This document shows positions 52,012 to 64,000 of a DNA stretch of 64,000 nt, one piece after another. Under the pieces are notes generated by a model, which was given only the letters and a program-made list of their open reading frames with translations, had not been told where the DNA came from and searched no databases. The position numbers and the translations under genes are program-made. This DNA comes from Bradysia coprophila (taxonomy: Eukaryota; Arthropoda; Insecta; Diptera; Sciaridae): positions 7,012,150 through 7,076,149 of the forward strand of contig NW_023503501.1 in assembly GCF_014529535.1 (NCBI RefSeq). Reading direction: 5' to 3'. Every line of letters begins with the position of its first letter. Positions within the stretch are counted from its first letter, which is position 1.

Positions 52012-54501
52012 ATTTTTACTTGGGTATTCCCCTATTCTCTTAGCATTACTCGGGTTTGGGGTTTCGATCTCTACTGAAATGGTATTCGAAAATTAGGTTT
52101 TCGTTAAATTGCTCTAATAAACACTCCAACTCAATTAGGCTAACTATCAAACCGATTTGTTTGTATCGAGAAAAGACATCTGCGTCCATGGCGTCCCTGA
52201 TATTTTTCTAAAAAATAATTCAGTTTTACTGACTTTCAATCTTTCCATTAAGTTTAAATTTTATTGCGGATGACTAATATCTGACTAAGTTTTAGCAGCA
52301 ATTCCGAGTAGCAACACTACGGAGAGAAAATCTGCAAACTATGAGCAATCTGCAAAGTCGTAAGTGTATTTTGTTAAGTTTTGTTTTTAATTTTTTTTAA
52401 CGACACGCTGACATTTTATGTCTAATGTTTCTCTTAACCTGACCCTACAATCGTTTTTTTTTTCATTTCAACATTTATTAATGAAAAAAACAAATGCGGC
52501 TTTAACATACTTACTGTATGGTCTGACAAACTTTGAACAAAAATAAAATATTATTTTCGGGCTCGGATTGTTACTAAGAGAAAAGTGGAAAAAAATTTTG
52601 TGTTTCACAGTTTTAGGCGTACTTTTCCATAGCAGAGATCGAGAGCCTGTTTTCATGTCACCTTTCCTAAAGGCCATATTCTCACACTACCCGAAACGGA
52701 AACAGTTTTTTCTAAAACTTGTATTTTTGAGCGCTAGCGGGATTGAGCCTCATCAATCATTGCACAAAATCTGAAATAGGTGGGAACTCTTTGTGGACAT
52801 TTTTTTTAAAGTATGTAGTGGCAGACACGGGGCTTTTTTGGAATTTTAGTCTGAAAATTCCGAATTATTCTCAAAAATTTGGCAATTATTTCTGCGAAAA
52901 ATGAATATTTTTCGGAGCTTTTTCAGAATTTGTAATGTTTTTGAAAAAAAAAAAATCCCAAAAATAAGCCCTGGCCCAGACGAGTCAAATGTTTGAATTT
53001 TCAACCTGTCTTCCAATAAAATTTTAATTTTCAGATTTCATTCGTCATTTGGAATTAGCGCGTTCACTAGGATACCGATTCGAATTTTACATTCCGTATC
53101 GACCTCATTGCGCTCAAAAATGAAAGTCGTTCAACCAATTTTCTACATGATTGCGTGTCAAAAAACGATTCTTTCATTAAATTTCGTGAACTTTCGACGC
53201 CCGCAGCATGTAAAATCCATTACAACACTCGGGATAAAATGTAAAAGTCTCATTTTAGTGTGTTTATTGACCTCGGCTTCGCCTCGTATCAACAAAATTC
53301 AGACGAAAACTTTACGTTTCAAGTCTTTGTCCCTCATCATGTAAATAAAAGTGGCATTGGTTTTATACCGATAATCCTTTGGATAAGCTCGCAAGACCTT
53401 CTGTCTTTCTTGAAATACTGGAACTTTTGACTGGTTATGGAATTAACGACAATTAAATAAAATATTTTTAATTTTCAGCTTAAGACCATTGCGTAAGAAA
53501 TCAAATTCTAAATTTGTCTTGTTGGTGTAATATTGTCTGAATTTTCAATTTCATTGAATGATAATTTCGTAACGATTTTAGGATAAACGTATTTTTTATC
53601 GACCATTTTGTCGTTGTTTTTTTTAACTTTGTTTTTTTATTTAATCAATATTTTGCGTGCATGGTTATCATCGATTAACTTTTATCTAAATTTATCATTT
53701 AAGTTTAAAGTTTTGAAGATTATTTTTACTGTTCTCTCTATTTACAGAAAATCACAAAACAAAATGAATGAAACTTAAAAAACAAAAAAAAACTTAAAAA
53801 GAAGATTAGAATTTAACTTTGAGATTCACATTTTATAGCTAAAAATACATTTGCATTGGTTTGTCCCTTTAAATTTTACGATTTTTCCTTTTTACTTTGC
53901 CTTGTTTTTAATTCACATAAGTTTACATCATTTTCCTTAAATTTAAAATTCAGCAAAATATATTCTTTTGTCATTTTTATTCAGTAAAAAAACTCACTAC
54001 GTCTAATATTGGAATTTACTTTTTTTTCTTTTTGGAAAATTCTCTCTAATTTTTGCCGAGAAAATGTTTTTTTTTTGTTTTATTTTAAATATTTTCATTT
54101 TGATTTCTTTTTCTCATCTTCATTGGCTTAATTCTAATGTTTTCTTCATGTAAAAAAATTGTGCCGAAATCTTATTTTTGTTTCTCTTGTATTATGCTAA
54201 TCAAATGAGCGTTTTCGTTTTAACAAAATTTCATTTTCTTTTACAGAAAAATGAAATATAACAACAAATGAGGTATTTTGAATTAAAAAACACATTCAAT
54301 TACGCCTAGCCTAAACTAAAATTTTCAATATCCCACACGGTATATCATTTCGTTCGATTCATTTTAAAGGAGCGCCAAATTTCAAAAAACATTTTTTTTA
54401 TTCTGTAAATTCAATTGAATTTTTCTCCCAAAAAAATGTCCTCGCAACAAACAGAACGGAAAAGAAAGAACAAAAAAAAATTAAAAAATCGAAAGTCAAA
54501 A
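52012..54501. other. Intergenic, very AT-rich
   Basis: Long T/A-rich tracts at 53500-54400. A CCTCGGCTTCGCCTCG motif near 53270 resembles the loops of the small foldback elements. Good acceptors (TTTTCAG, TTTACAG) occur at about 53033, 53478, 53747 and 54245, but I could not assemble a convincing plus-strand gene. Confidence 0.45.
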
Positions 54502-56966
54502 TCATCCTCTCTCATGGACAATATCCATTTTGTCAGCGTCCGAATCGGGAATGTTTGTGAAATGGGTACGATCACTGTTCAGTGTGTTTCGTTCGTTTGA
54601 GCTGGTTTTGGTTGAATGTTCGGACGGCGGTCCTGTGCCGGGCTGGATTCGTTTTTGTAGAGCAGACACGTAATTCTGTTTTTTTTTTTCGGAAAAATCA
54701 ATCAAAATCATGCCCGGCATTCACCACAATGCGATAAAACTTACCTGTGATATAATATCACCGCGTGCTGTTCGTACTTGATACAAGTACCTGTATTTCC
54801 GTTGTCGAGCCTCTTCTCGAGTTTCACGCGGTCGAGAATTCGAACGAGTGCGATGAGCTTGGTTTCTCCGTCGTGGACGTTTACTGTGATCAATTCGCCA
54901 TGCTGTTATAAAACATTGCACTATAATACTAACTACAGCTGCTACCGGCCAGGCACACAATAAAATGCCTCCATAGCACGGCGGTGGCAGTGGATTTGGT
55001 TTCATTTGAAGGAACTGTAACAATCAAAACGTCGTAATGTGTTGTTTTCAACAGGAGGGAAATATGCACATACCCATGTAACAGTCTTTAAGCCGTGCAT
55101 GAAGAAATCTACTGACGAAATAATCATGGCCGAGCCAACGATGCTAGACGAAACTATGGTTATTAGTTTGGCACATAAGAGCGTTAGCACTGCGAAGATG
55201 ACTGCACCGCCACCCATTGAGACAAGCACTTCTCTTTCCTGGAAAACAATTTACACGAAATTACAAGATGCTGTGAGGAAATTTAGTGGCAATTCAACAA
55301 AAATTGGGATCAACCTACCCCGAACACATGATCAGGCATTGTGACTATACAAATTGCCATGGCTACGCCAGCAATTAGAGCTCCCGCAATGGCACTTACT
55401 AATGCCGCTGCGATTGGATGAGCTGATCCAAGTACGGCACCAAGAAGTCCAGCAACAACTGCCAATGCTACATTATAAACAGGCAACACAAGTTGTTAGA
55501 AGAACTATTTGAGATTTTTCTTTTGTTATTTCACTGAGTTTACCATAATCGGCAGGACTGCCCAGGATTGTGATCTCTTTGTTTTGCAACCAAAATATAC
55601 ATCCGCATCCTGCCGCTAGGCCACTCAGAAAACCAACAGCTCTCAAACATCTATAGCCTGAAAATGATGTTTTTTACAGCAATTTAATAATCCACTTACA
55701 ATCACGGATAACATGGTTAAGTTGACATAAAGTCTAATCGCATAAATGATCATAATACTCGCAACAGTTAGCGATATGCCTTTAAATATAAATTTGAATA
55801 TAAAGGTATTTAGGTTAGGTGGAGTGGAAAATCTCTTCATAAAATTAATTTGCATTATGGCACGCTAGAGCGTTCATAACCCGTTGTAAACCAAACCCAA
55901 ACATTTATGGCTCATGTCATTGATTAATATTTCATTGTTTCATAAAATTTAGTATCGCCAAGGTGCCATTGCCAAAATTATATATACCCTACACCTACGC
56001 GCAAAATGGTTCATTCGAAAACAATTGCATTCGAGATGCAAATTGATTTTCGCATTATATTTCCTTGTGACAAAACGTGTTGCAGCAGAGGCCAGGACTG
56101 GCTAGAAAAGGATGAAAAAGATGAACATCTGAATCGATTAATTTTTAGTCTCACAGATGTTTGTCCTATAACTTATAGGTCGAAGCCGAAGGGGTTTATA
56201 CCAGGGTCTATTGAGTATTATTTCGCTAAATTTGGTGAATTTGTCAGTAAAATTAGATGCATTTTTAGAGAAATTAGGTGAAATTTAGTGAAATTTTTCT
56301 CAATATTAGGCCCTGGTATACAATGGGAACAGATGATGATGACGGTTTTATATACTTCCGCCTTGTTTTTGAGAAGTGGTGAGTGTTTGCAAACTAATAT
56401 AAGTTTACAGACAAAAAAAGTATGGAACAACCATTCCAATCGGATGATTTTACTGTTTTCATGACTTGGTTATGTGTGTTAGCAATGGAATAATCATTTA
56501 CTGCGAACTATTTATCAGACAACCAAATATATGAACAGCTGCTCGAAGCAGAAACGCATGACGAAAACACTATAAAAATTCCGAAACATCTTTCAATTCC
56601 TTCGGAAATTCTCAGTAGATAATTTGTACATAGAGCTAAATCGGATTTTGGGTGGTGGGTCCATTTTCTCTTCTACTCTTCAATGAAATGATGAGAATTA
56701 CATTTTACTTAAAACAATATATTGAAGAGTCATTCACAGCAAATGTCTCGCCTGTTAGATTTTCGTTTTCTTTATACCTTCAAATTTATATGCTATATTG
56801 GAGTATCATTAATAGGAAAAACGTTTCGATCGGAATGACTCGTCGATTGTCTGATATAATGTTACTTACCTAGAAGGGCATAAACTATGCCAAAGACAGC
56901 CACAGTCGTCCATAGCAGAGCCGATATGGTTTCTGGTGGAGTCGATGGACATGATGGATTTTCCAT
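54502..56966 (-). CDS. TMEM198-like multi-pass membrane protein
   Basis: Six coding exons: 56966-56870, 55657-55544, 55467-55319, 55238-55074, 55014-54745 and 54675-54502; 969 bp, 322 residues, all phases consistent. TMEM198 proteins are multi-pass membrane proteins; the vertebrate one has been linked to Wnt signalling (family knowledge). Seen here: SALLWTTVAVFGIVYALLGY and CLRAVGFLSGLAAGCG at the start, then Gly/Ala-rich membrane segments (ALAVVAGLLGAVLGSAHPIA, GGGAVIFAVLTLLCAKLI). VGSAMIISSVDFFMHGLKTV and LLCAWPVAAVVSIIVQCFIT follow, and then a basic cytosolic tail (RPRRRNQAHRTR) ending DKMDIVHERG. The ATG at 56966 lies just after an acceptor at 56973-56972, so a non-coding first exon is expected upstream. 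Intron 1 is 1.2 kb; the others are 59-80 bp. Confidence 0.87.
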
Positions 56967-59006
56967 AACACCCTGGAAAATATACAAAAATTGTTAAAAT
57001 TGTTGTTTCATTTTCACGTCAAAATAAAATGCTTTAGGCAATGTAAACGCACATATCATTTGAGCGAAGCGTCATTTTTATTGCCGTAAAACGTAATAGT
57101 ACATTGCTTGCCAATGGGACAAATGATGGAAACAGCCGAGGTCGGTAAACACACAAGAAGTACCATTTCCATCATTTGCCCAATTGGTAAGTAAGTTATT
57201 TTGTTCAAAAACTTGAAGTAAATTGCGATGAACATTCCATCACTTTAGGCCCCGAAGCATGAATACATTTTGTGTAGACAAACGCAACAGAACGTTTGTA
57301 TGTGGAACCTAGTGTGAAATATGCTTCAAACTCATTAATTTCTGGGCGACATGTGTCTCATAAATTTCCATTATTGGCAAAAACATTAAATGTGCAGAAT
57401 AATCCAGGTCATGAAATGCAAAATGATTGAAACGAAATAAAAAGCGAATTGTCGCATGTTGTAGTCACAATCACAAAAATAACGTTTACTGCTATTGATT
57501 ACTTTAAAATTACCGTTCATATATAGCAGTGAATCTGTGTCATATCTACTGAAGCGATTTATCCTTTTTATTTTCCCTCGATTTTGTCGTTCTGATTCGT
57601 TTTATTTGCTGGAAAATTTGTGGAATACAAATTCCTTTACACTTTACACACATAAAGTTGAGAAACATGAAGCTCGTAAAACGGTATTTTATGCATACCG
57701 ATGCGAGATGCACTTTTAATTTTAGTGAAAAGATTTTTTTTAGGTCATCTCTAACCAGGCTAAAAAGGGGTGGTTGCTCTTTCATTTTCTTCTTTTGTAT
57801 TCGTTTGTAAACAATGGAATCTGTGTGCTCTATGTCTTACTATTACTTACGATTTTGAGTTGAAACATGTAAGAGTTACCGTGAATGGAGAATGAGTTTT
57901 TGGATAAAGATCAGGAATATTTGACTCTGCACTTTGTGAAACAGTCGACGTCACTGAAATTTAGACCTGAATTTTCTTCAGCTGTTTTTCAACACTTATA
58001 TAAACAGTAGTGCTCATACGTCTTTAAACGATTTTACCACTACCACGCACGTGAGTGTAACAATGTCATCAGTATTAAGACTTTTTTCAATAATAATCAG
58101 TTGAACAACAGCTGAAGCAAATTCCAGTCTAAATTTTACAGGCGTCGACTGTAGTTGAGATTTTAAAATTTTGAATAAAAACTTTTGTTTGCTAAACTTT
58201 GCACTGCACATTATACAATTGCCAAAAGTTGCTTCCAGTTCAAAGTTGAATGAATCACCAGTTAATTTCATTATTCCCATTTTTCGAGCAAACATTGCAT
58301 GCAAATAGTATGTGCGGGCGTTAGGTAAGTCAATCTTTGTACACTCCCTGTTTCATTTAACGTATCTGATACAACAAAAAAATGATTTGCATACGTTTGC
58401 ATTAATACCGTGACCCCATTTACAACACATTGTGTTCAACAACGAATGTAAGAGACGCCTCTATTTCGAAAATGACCCATTTAATTATTAATTTGATGTT
58501 TTTATAGAGCATGTGGAGTACGATATAGAGCATTACTTTTCTGCTGGCTGGCATGTACAGTATGAGTATGAGAAAGTGGTTTTGTTGTGATCGTAAGTGG
58601 AAGTAGATAAATTGTTGTATTTTTTCTATCTATTCGCTTAGTAATTGCATCGTTACAGACAGTTAATTATTGTAATAAGAGGTGCACTGCATATTAAATA
58701 GTTGTATGGAGTGCCGTTAATGTAAATCCAAATCGAATCACAAGAAGATTTATTGTTTCTCTATATATATATCAGACATCTAATTGTTTTTGATTATAGT
58801 TGTTGATTGAAGCTTACTTTGTAATTAAAATAAATTTTTAAACTGATAATCGTACACGTTATAAGTCGAAGATATTGAGACTAGGTCACTATTATCTTCT
58901 GTCTGGGTGAGATAGTATAAACAGGCTATTGGAACCTGGCTACATAGAACTAATTCAGAACTCTTCTTATAAGAAACGATTAGATCCAGATTAAATCAAT
59001 CAGGAA
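56967..59006. other. Upstream of the TMEM198-like gene
   Basis: Expected to hold its 5' non-coding exon, which I cannot locate. A weak inverted repeat is visible at about 57109-57195 (CAAATGATGGAAA and TTTCCATCATTTG). Confidence 0.5.
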
Positions 59007-59300
59007 TCAATAGTACCTGATCCTAGGTTGCCGATGGGTCTGTTTTGCGTGTCCACAGCTTTTTAGTCTCTTCACAATATCATTCAAATTTAAAACAGAC
59101 CTGAGTGCAACATTGCTAATGTTGCTGTACCTGAGAACACATAGAAAATGTTCAGCCGTTTTTATATCGTCACATTGATTGCAGATGGGTAATGATACCT
59201 CTGACGTATTTCTACGTATTAAAGCTAGAGAGAAAGTCCTGTTACGAAAGGGCACCGATGTCACCATATAGATTTAAGGACACCAGTAGCCTGCTTTCGT
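59007..59300 (-). mobile_element. LINE C-terminal remnant
   Basis: A short frame has the layout of the zinc-knuckle tail of jockey-type LINE proteins: PICNQCDDIKTAEHFLCVL, a C-x2-C then His/Cys motif. No upstream reverse transcriptase is seen, so it is a truncated fragment. Confidence 0.6.
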
Positions 59301-59599
59301 ATCCGTCGCTTCGTAAACTAATTACCAGCCCGTTTGAACAGCTAGGGCTCTACTATCCACAGAATACAGATATTATTTGCCATCAATAACACGTTTGAGT
59401 TCTCTGACGTGAATTGCTAAATGCTAGCACGACCGACGTTTCCCGTGAAGATTTCGAAATATCAAATCTAGGGCCAGCATATGGAAGGCACATTAATAAT
59501 AGCCTAAGAATAGCCAGAGCAGCTAGAGATATTTACCTGGAGATATTGCAACAAACACTGGCCGATACTTTAAACATAAGAATTAAATATGAGTGAGCA

Positions 59600-60517
59600 A
59601 TAGGGTGTAACGTTCTGACGAAAGTATTTTGTTTTTTAAGGTCTGCGGGTAGGTTCGATGCGGAATGGTCCTCTGATCACGAAAATAGCAGAAAGTTTTT
59701 TCTGAAGTTCGAAGCTCCCATGCGCACTTCTGAAAACTGACTTTCTTGGTCACAAATCCATAGTGAGATTAGATTACTCTTAGAGACCGTGGCTATTGCT
59801 GGAGTTAACAATGCAGCAATTATGGGAAAAAAGAGCGATGTAAGGAGAAATTTGAAGAAGAAAAATCATTTTGATGATTTTTCGATTATCATAAAGATAT
59901 GACAGTTAAAGTACTTAACCCAAAAGTACAAAAGTCAGTTATTCCTTCACAGGATTGCTGTAATGTTAACGCCAGCAATACTTAGAACAAATTGGAAACG
60001 TTTTTGCATAAATTTTGTAAAAAATTAAAAAAAAAGGTTTTTTTCGTACCATTTTCTACACACTAGAAGCTCAACGAATCTGCAGCCCGGTGAATATTTA
60101 CGTCGAGTCTATATTCGTATGAAAGCTCTTGAAATTCCCCTTAAAATGATCTACGACATGATTATTTTGCTTTCCAGTCACAGATTTTATTAAAGCTTTA
60201 AATCCAAAACATTTCTGAAAAAGTCGTGATCGAGAGCATTTTTTGCAATTTTTCATCGGTGAGTCATTTTTTTTTTAATAAGTAGTTATGCCAATTTGAA
60301 GCATACTCTACGAGTAATTATCATATAACATCGTATAACAAAAATTTTTCTACACAGTCGGCAGAACTAATCTCACTATGGCTTTGTGATCAAAAGAGTG
60401 TGCATGGGAGCTTCGAACTTCAATTTTTTTTTTGATATTTTTCAGGAGACCATTCTGCATCGAACCTTTCCGCAGGCCTTAAAAAACAAAATACTTTTGT
60501 CAAAACGCTACACCCTT
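59600..60517. mobile_element. TIR element, 918 bp, 8 bp target duplication
   Basis: Long inverted ends: TAGGGTGTAACGTTCTGACG at the left and a diverged partner (AGGGTGTAGCG) at the right, paired for over 80 bp including AGTATTTTGTTTTTTAAGG. AGTGAGCA occurs at 59592-59599 and 60518-60525. No transposase frame. Confidence 0.82.
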
Positions 60518-60556
60518 AGTGAGCACTCATATTCTGAACATCCAGCTTTAAACTAT

Positions 60557-63552
60557 TTTTAGACCCGTACGAAGTACTGGGGTCTTATAGGTTTACGCAT
60601 ACGTTTGTAACACGTCGAATTGGACTCCCTGAGTAAGGGGAAACCTATTGTGGTTGTCTAGAGATGCCAAATCCGCGAAAAAAAATGTCCGTCTGTTCGT
60701 CTGTCCGTCTGTCTGTCTGCACGATAACTTGAGTAAAACGCATCCGATTTTGAAAATTCTTTTTTTTCCCGTTTGGTAATGTCAAAAGACAGGCTAAGTT
60801 CGAAGATGAGTGATTTTGGATCGACCCCTCCCGAGCTGTGGCCCAATAAGTGCTTTACGGTTTTTCGAAGATATCTCCGGACATTTAAACGTTAAACTTG
60901 TAAGTGATACGTCAAATAAAAGGTTTACAATACCGATCGACAAAAAAAAAAGTTTATGGAAATCGGATGACCGACTCGTGAGTTAGACCCCTTGGTGTGG
61001 AACAGGCACAGGGCGGCAAGCAGCTTTTGCTTGTAGGTCGGCCACATTTGAACATATTTCGTCTGTTTTAGCTTTATTAGATAGGTATTGACCGTACCAA
61101 TCAGGGAAATTTTTTTTATGAAATTATGTTCTCCGGAGCGTGAGCTAGGTCTCTTGGAGTGAGCTCTTATCTGGCTACTCGGAAGTACAGTGAACGTGGT
61201 GTATTTTGACAATATCTCGAGTAAATTTTGACCGAATTTCATGAATTTTTTTTTGTTTGAAAGGTATTAACGAATGTAAAGCGTCGGTACTATTTCCGGT
61301 CTCCTAACAAAATGGCTGCCGGCGGCCATATTGGATTTTAGTAAAATAGAAATATCTTGGGAAAAATGATACTCTGTTAACATGGAAATAATTTGTTATG
61401 TGTGTGGGGTTTCAGGGATTCCATATACGGACATCTATATATACCTATATACAGCTATATTGAGCTATATACAGGCATATATTTATCTGTGAAATGTTTA
61501 TTTATAGTGAAATATAGTTAAATATAGCGGTATATAGCTGTTTAAATAGGAATTTATGAAATTTGTCTTCGTGCGGGGCTGTCTATATTGCCTCCGGCAA
61601 TTTAGTTGTATATGATAACAAGGCAAAGAGTGGATAATGTAAGTGATTTTAAAGGGAGAATAGTTTTTCAGCAGAGAAGAAAATGAAGTAAGAGAAATGA
61701 AGAGTTTCACATTAAAGGCTTTTGATACGAATAGGTGTTTCGTACGGGTCGGCGTTAGCTATGTTTCACTTTCCTTTCACTTTCTTTAAGTAGGATTTAT
61801 TAGATTTGTGTTTTAGTTACCAATATTCGTCACAGACTATTTGCATGTTGCACCAAGAATATCAAGAATAACAATATCCATTTATCTGCACTCGGGATGC
61901 CACTAGCATCTGCCAAATATAAAATTCAAATAGCTGAATATATGCGGTCTTTGAGCGAAGTATAACCAATTAAGTAATTACACTCATGCTAATATTTTAA
62001 TTAACAAAAATATCTCATTGTTTTGTCGTCGTAGATAGATCATACACACACAGCACATCCACAGCGCTTAGCATGAAATCAAACAGCGAAAATGTGACGT
62101 AACCTAATGACTTACGATCAGATAACCATCAGATATATCTATCACACGCGGTATGTAACTTAATTTGTTTCTATTCAAAATAGGTAACAAAATAAAAATA
62201 TTTTTTTGTCGCATTCGCTAAAGTTAAATACAGAAGAAAAAAAAAGGTGAACGACTCGTAAACCGACAAATTATACATGTGCATACAATAATTTTCAGCT
62301 GTTAAAATTCGAACCGATGGCCAAAACAACGCTCTGGAATTCTTTTATTATTCCAAACAAAAGCGCAGAGATACAATTTACCAAAAAAAAACGAGCCATC
62401 AGAACAGTCGGAGCGTTTGCTGCGACTGAGCCCCGTACGAACCCGTATATCTATTGCGTACGTGACCCTAGTGCGTCTGTCACCCTACTTTGACCGTAGA
62501 CCTATTGCACCCGTAAACGTAGTTGAAGTCAAATTATTATGAAATGTGTACATCTTAGAAATTGCGAATAGCGCAATTACGAAGCCCCGTACGACGTTCC
62601 TTTCAAATGTTACACAAATTTCAAGTTGACCTAAAATTTTAATTTATTGAGAGGCCTAAGGCCAAGTTACGGCCTTAGTCCAACGACCCAAATTTATTTT
62701 TTTTCCAACAGTATTCTATTCGGCCTTCGATTACCTTCCAAATGAAACAAAAATTAGGAAAATCGGATGAAATTTACTCGAGTTATATGCAAAATACACT
62801 TAGGGCCGAGTAGCGGGCTTAGTCCCAGGACCCAAATTTATTTATTTTTTCAACAACATTCTATTCGGTGTTCGATTACCTTTCAAATGAAAAATAAATT
62901 AGGAAAATCGGATCAAATTTACTCGAGTTATATGCAAAACACACTTAGGGCCGTGGAGCGGCCTTAATCCAAGGACCCAAATTTTAAATTTTTTCCACAA
63001 CATTCTATTCTGTGTTCAATTACATTTTAAATGAAACAAAAATTAGGAAAAAGGGATGAAATTTACTTGAGTTATATGCAAAATACACTTAGGGCCGAGT
63101 AGCCTTTCACTTCTAGGGCCCTAACTCACGGTCCATTCACCCGATTTTAATAAACTTTTTTTTCCTGGATCGGTATCGACAATACCTATCTTTTGCCGTT
63201 TCATTTGCATTTCCATCGTTTTTTTTGGCGTAAATATCCCCAAAAGACCTTAAAGCACTTAGGCGGCCCTAACTCACGAAGGGCCGACCCAAATATGCCC
63301 ATCTTCGAACCTAGCCTCACTATTTTGACTATCTTTCAGGGGAAAAAAAATTTTGAAATCGGATTTGATTTACTCAAGATATCGACGTGACGGACAGACA
63401 GACGGACAGACGGACAGACAAAATTTTTATTGCGGATTCGTTATCTATGAACATAGGCAAACACTTTGCCCTTACCGTCTGCTTCGAATTCCATCAATTA
63501 CACACGGCATCGTAATCCTATAAGCCCCTTTGTACTTCGTACGGGGCTAAAA
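60557..63552. mobile_element. 3 kb composite repeat (family R) with inverted ends
   Basis: Both ends carry TTTTTAGMCCCGTACGAAGT, then GGGGYTTATAGG, and further in a GTCCGTCTGTCCGTCTG tract, in inverted orientation. These subterminal regions stay similar for about 300 bp. Inside are an inverted copy of 24728-25332 (61190-61760), segments shared with 10220-10950 and a minisatellite. No protein-coding gene is recognised, so it is a non-autonomous or nested element. Confidence 0.75.
62655..63105. repeat. Minisatellite, about 145 bp unit, 3 copies
   Basis: Three tandem units share GACCCAAATTT, ACATTCTATTC, AAATTAGGAAAA, TTTACTCGAGTTATATGCAA and ACACTTAGGGCCG, with modest divergence. The array sits inside the composite repeat. 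Confidence 0.88.
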
Positions 63553-64000
63553 ATATTTTTTGAATTTTACTTTGATTCCGTTGTAGGGGACAGCTGTTTG
63601 ATGAGTTTTTTCATAATTAAAATTCTGCTGTTCCCGAACCGAAAGTAGAAATTTTTATGATTTATGAAAATTGAATTTTTGTTTTTGTTATATTCTCACA
63701 CAGCGGAAAGAAAACTTGCTTACGATGCGGAATAACTGCGGCCCAAATGAGACTAATTAAGTGAATTGAATTATTAAATTGAATGAAATCGGTGAATTGT
63801 GGTCAAGGTTCCAATAAAAGCAGTAGAGTTCAAGAGTAGACTATGATTTCAACCAATTTACTATTCGAACCATTCATCAACAATAATTCCAATAAATAAT
63901 CGAAAAACTTGACCAGAAATGTTTCGCTCTTATATAACCAAAAAACATATATAAATGGTACTCCCCTATTCAATAAACGTGAGAATATTGTTCTCAACAG
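63553..64000. other. Window end, no gene recognised
   Basis: No supported coding frame or repeat. Confidence 0.5.

Noticed and set aside
52338-53125. Possible two-exon small gene on the plus strand
   Set aside because: A short ATG exon with a donor near 52359 and an acceptor near 53033 can be joined in frame, but the product is about 35 residues and unlike anything known.
57540-58304. Open frames upstream of the TMEM198-like gene
   Set aside because: No conserved motif, poor starts and no splice sites that join them to the gene.

Overview
The window looks like nuclear DNA of a dipteran insect, probably a lower fly (midge or fungus-gnat type). This rests on a ZAD-C2H2 zinc-finger gene, a gustatory receptor ending in TYLIILIQF, divergent ionotropic receptors in tandem, many 50-70 bp GT-AG introns, AT-rich spacers and dense foldback and TIR elements. 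The species call is inference; no search was run. Gene models were built by eye from splice sites, phase and family resemblance.

Layout. 33-1519 (-): 5' part of mitochondrial arginyl-tRNA synthetase. 1756-3136: a 1.4 kb palindrome. 3723-12160 (+): a seven-exon ZAD/six-zinc-finger gene whose third intron holds an antisense, complete Ty3/gypsy LTR element with identical LTRs. 12336-12847 (-): a RidA gene. 15037-18114 (+): a large secreted protein with about 14 beta-propeller-like repeats and an aerolysin-like C-terminal region. 18440-19265 (-): a RidA pseudogene broken by a 479 bp insertion. 19532-20611 (-): a secreted protein of unknown family. 20.7-27 kb: repeats and TIR elements, including an inverted pair of MITEs. 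27401-27992 (-): a second intact RidA gene, with a RidA exon-1-like remnant at 29.8 kb. 30112-31826 (-): a seven-exon gustatory receptor. 32.1-34.1 kb: LINE-type remnants and a palindromic MITE with a 9 bp target duplication.

34800-40763 (+): two tandem ionotropic-receptor copies with identical exon structure and a GC-AG intron. The first carries a nonsense codon; the second is open. Between them lie three tRNA-Ala-like sequences, two of them in a palindrome. 40.9-43.3 kb: a degenerate copy of an ankyrin gene, split by a hAT-like element; the intact ankyrin gene is at 45583-48535 (-). 44712-45380 (+): a small secreted protein. 49-52 kb: hairpins and TIR elements. 54502-56966 (-): a six-exon TMEM198-like membrane protein. 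59-63.6 kb: a LINE remnant, a TIR element and a 3 kb composite repeat with a 3-copy minisatellite.

The genes form no single pathway. The recurring themes are chemosensory genes, small secreted proteins, repeated duplication and decay (RidA, IR, ankyrin), and nested non-autonomous elements. No CRISPR, operon or prokaryotic feature is present. The most unusual protein is the propeller plus aerolysin-like fusion.
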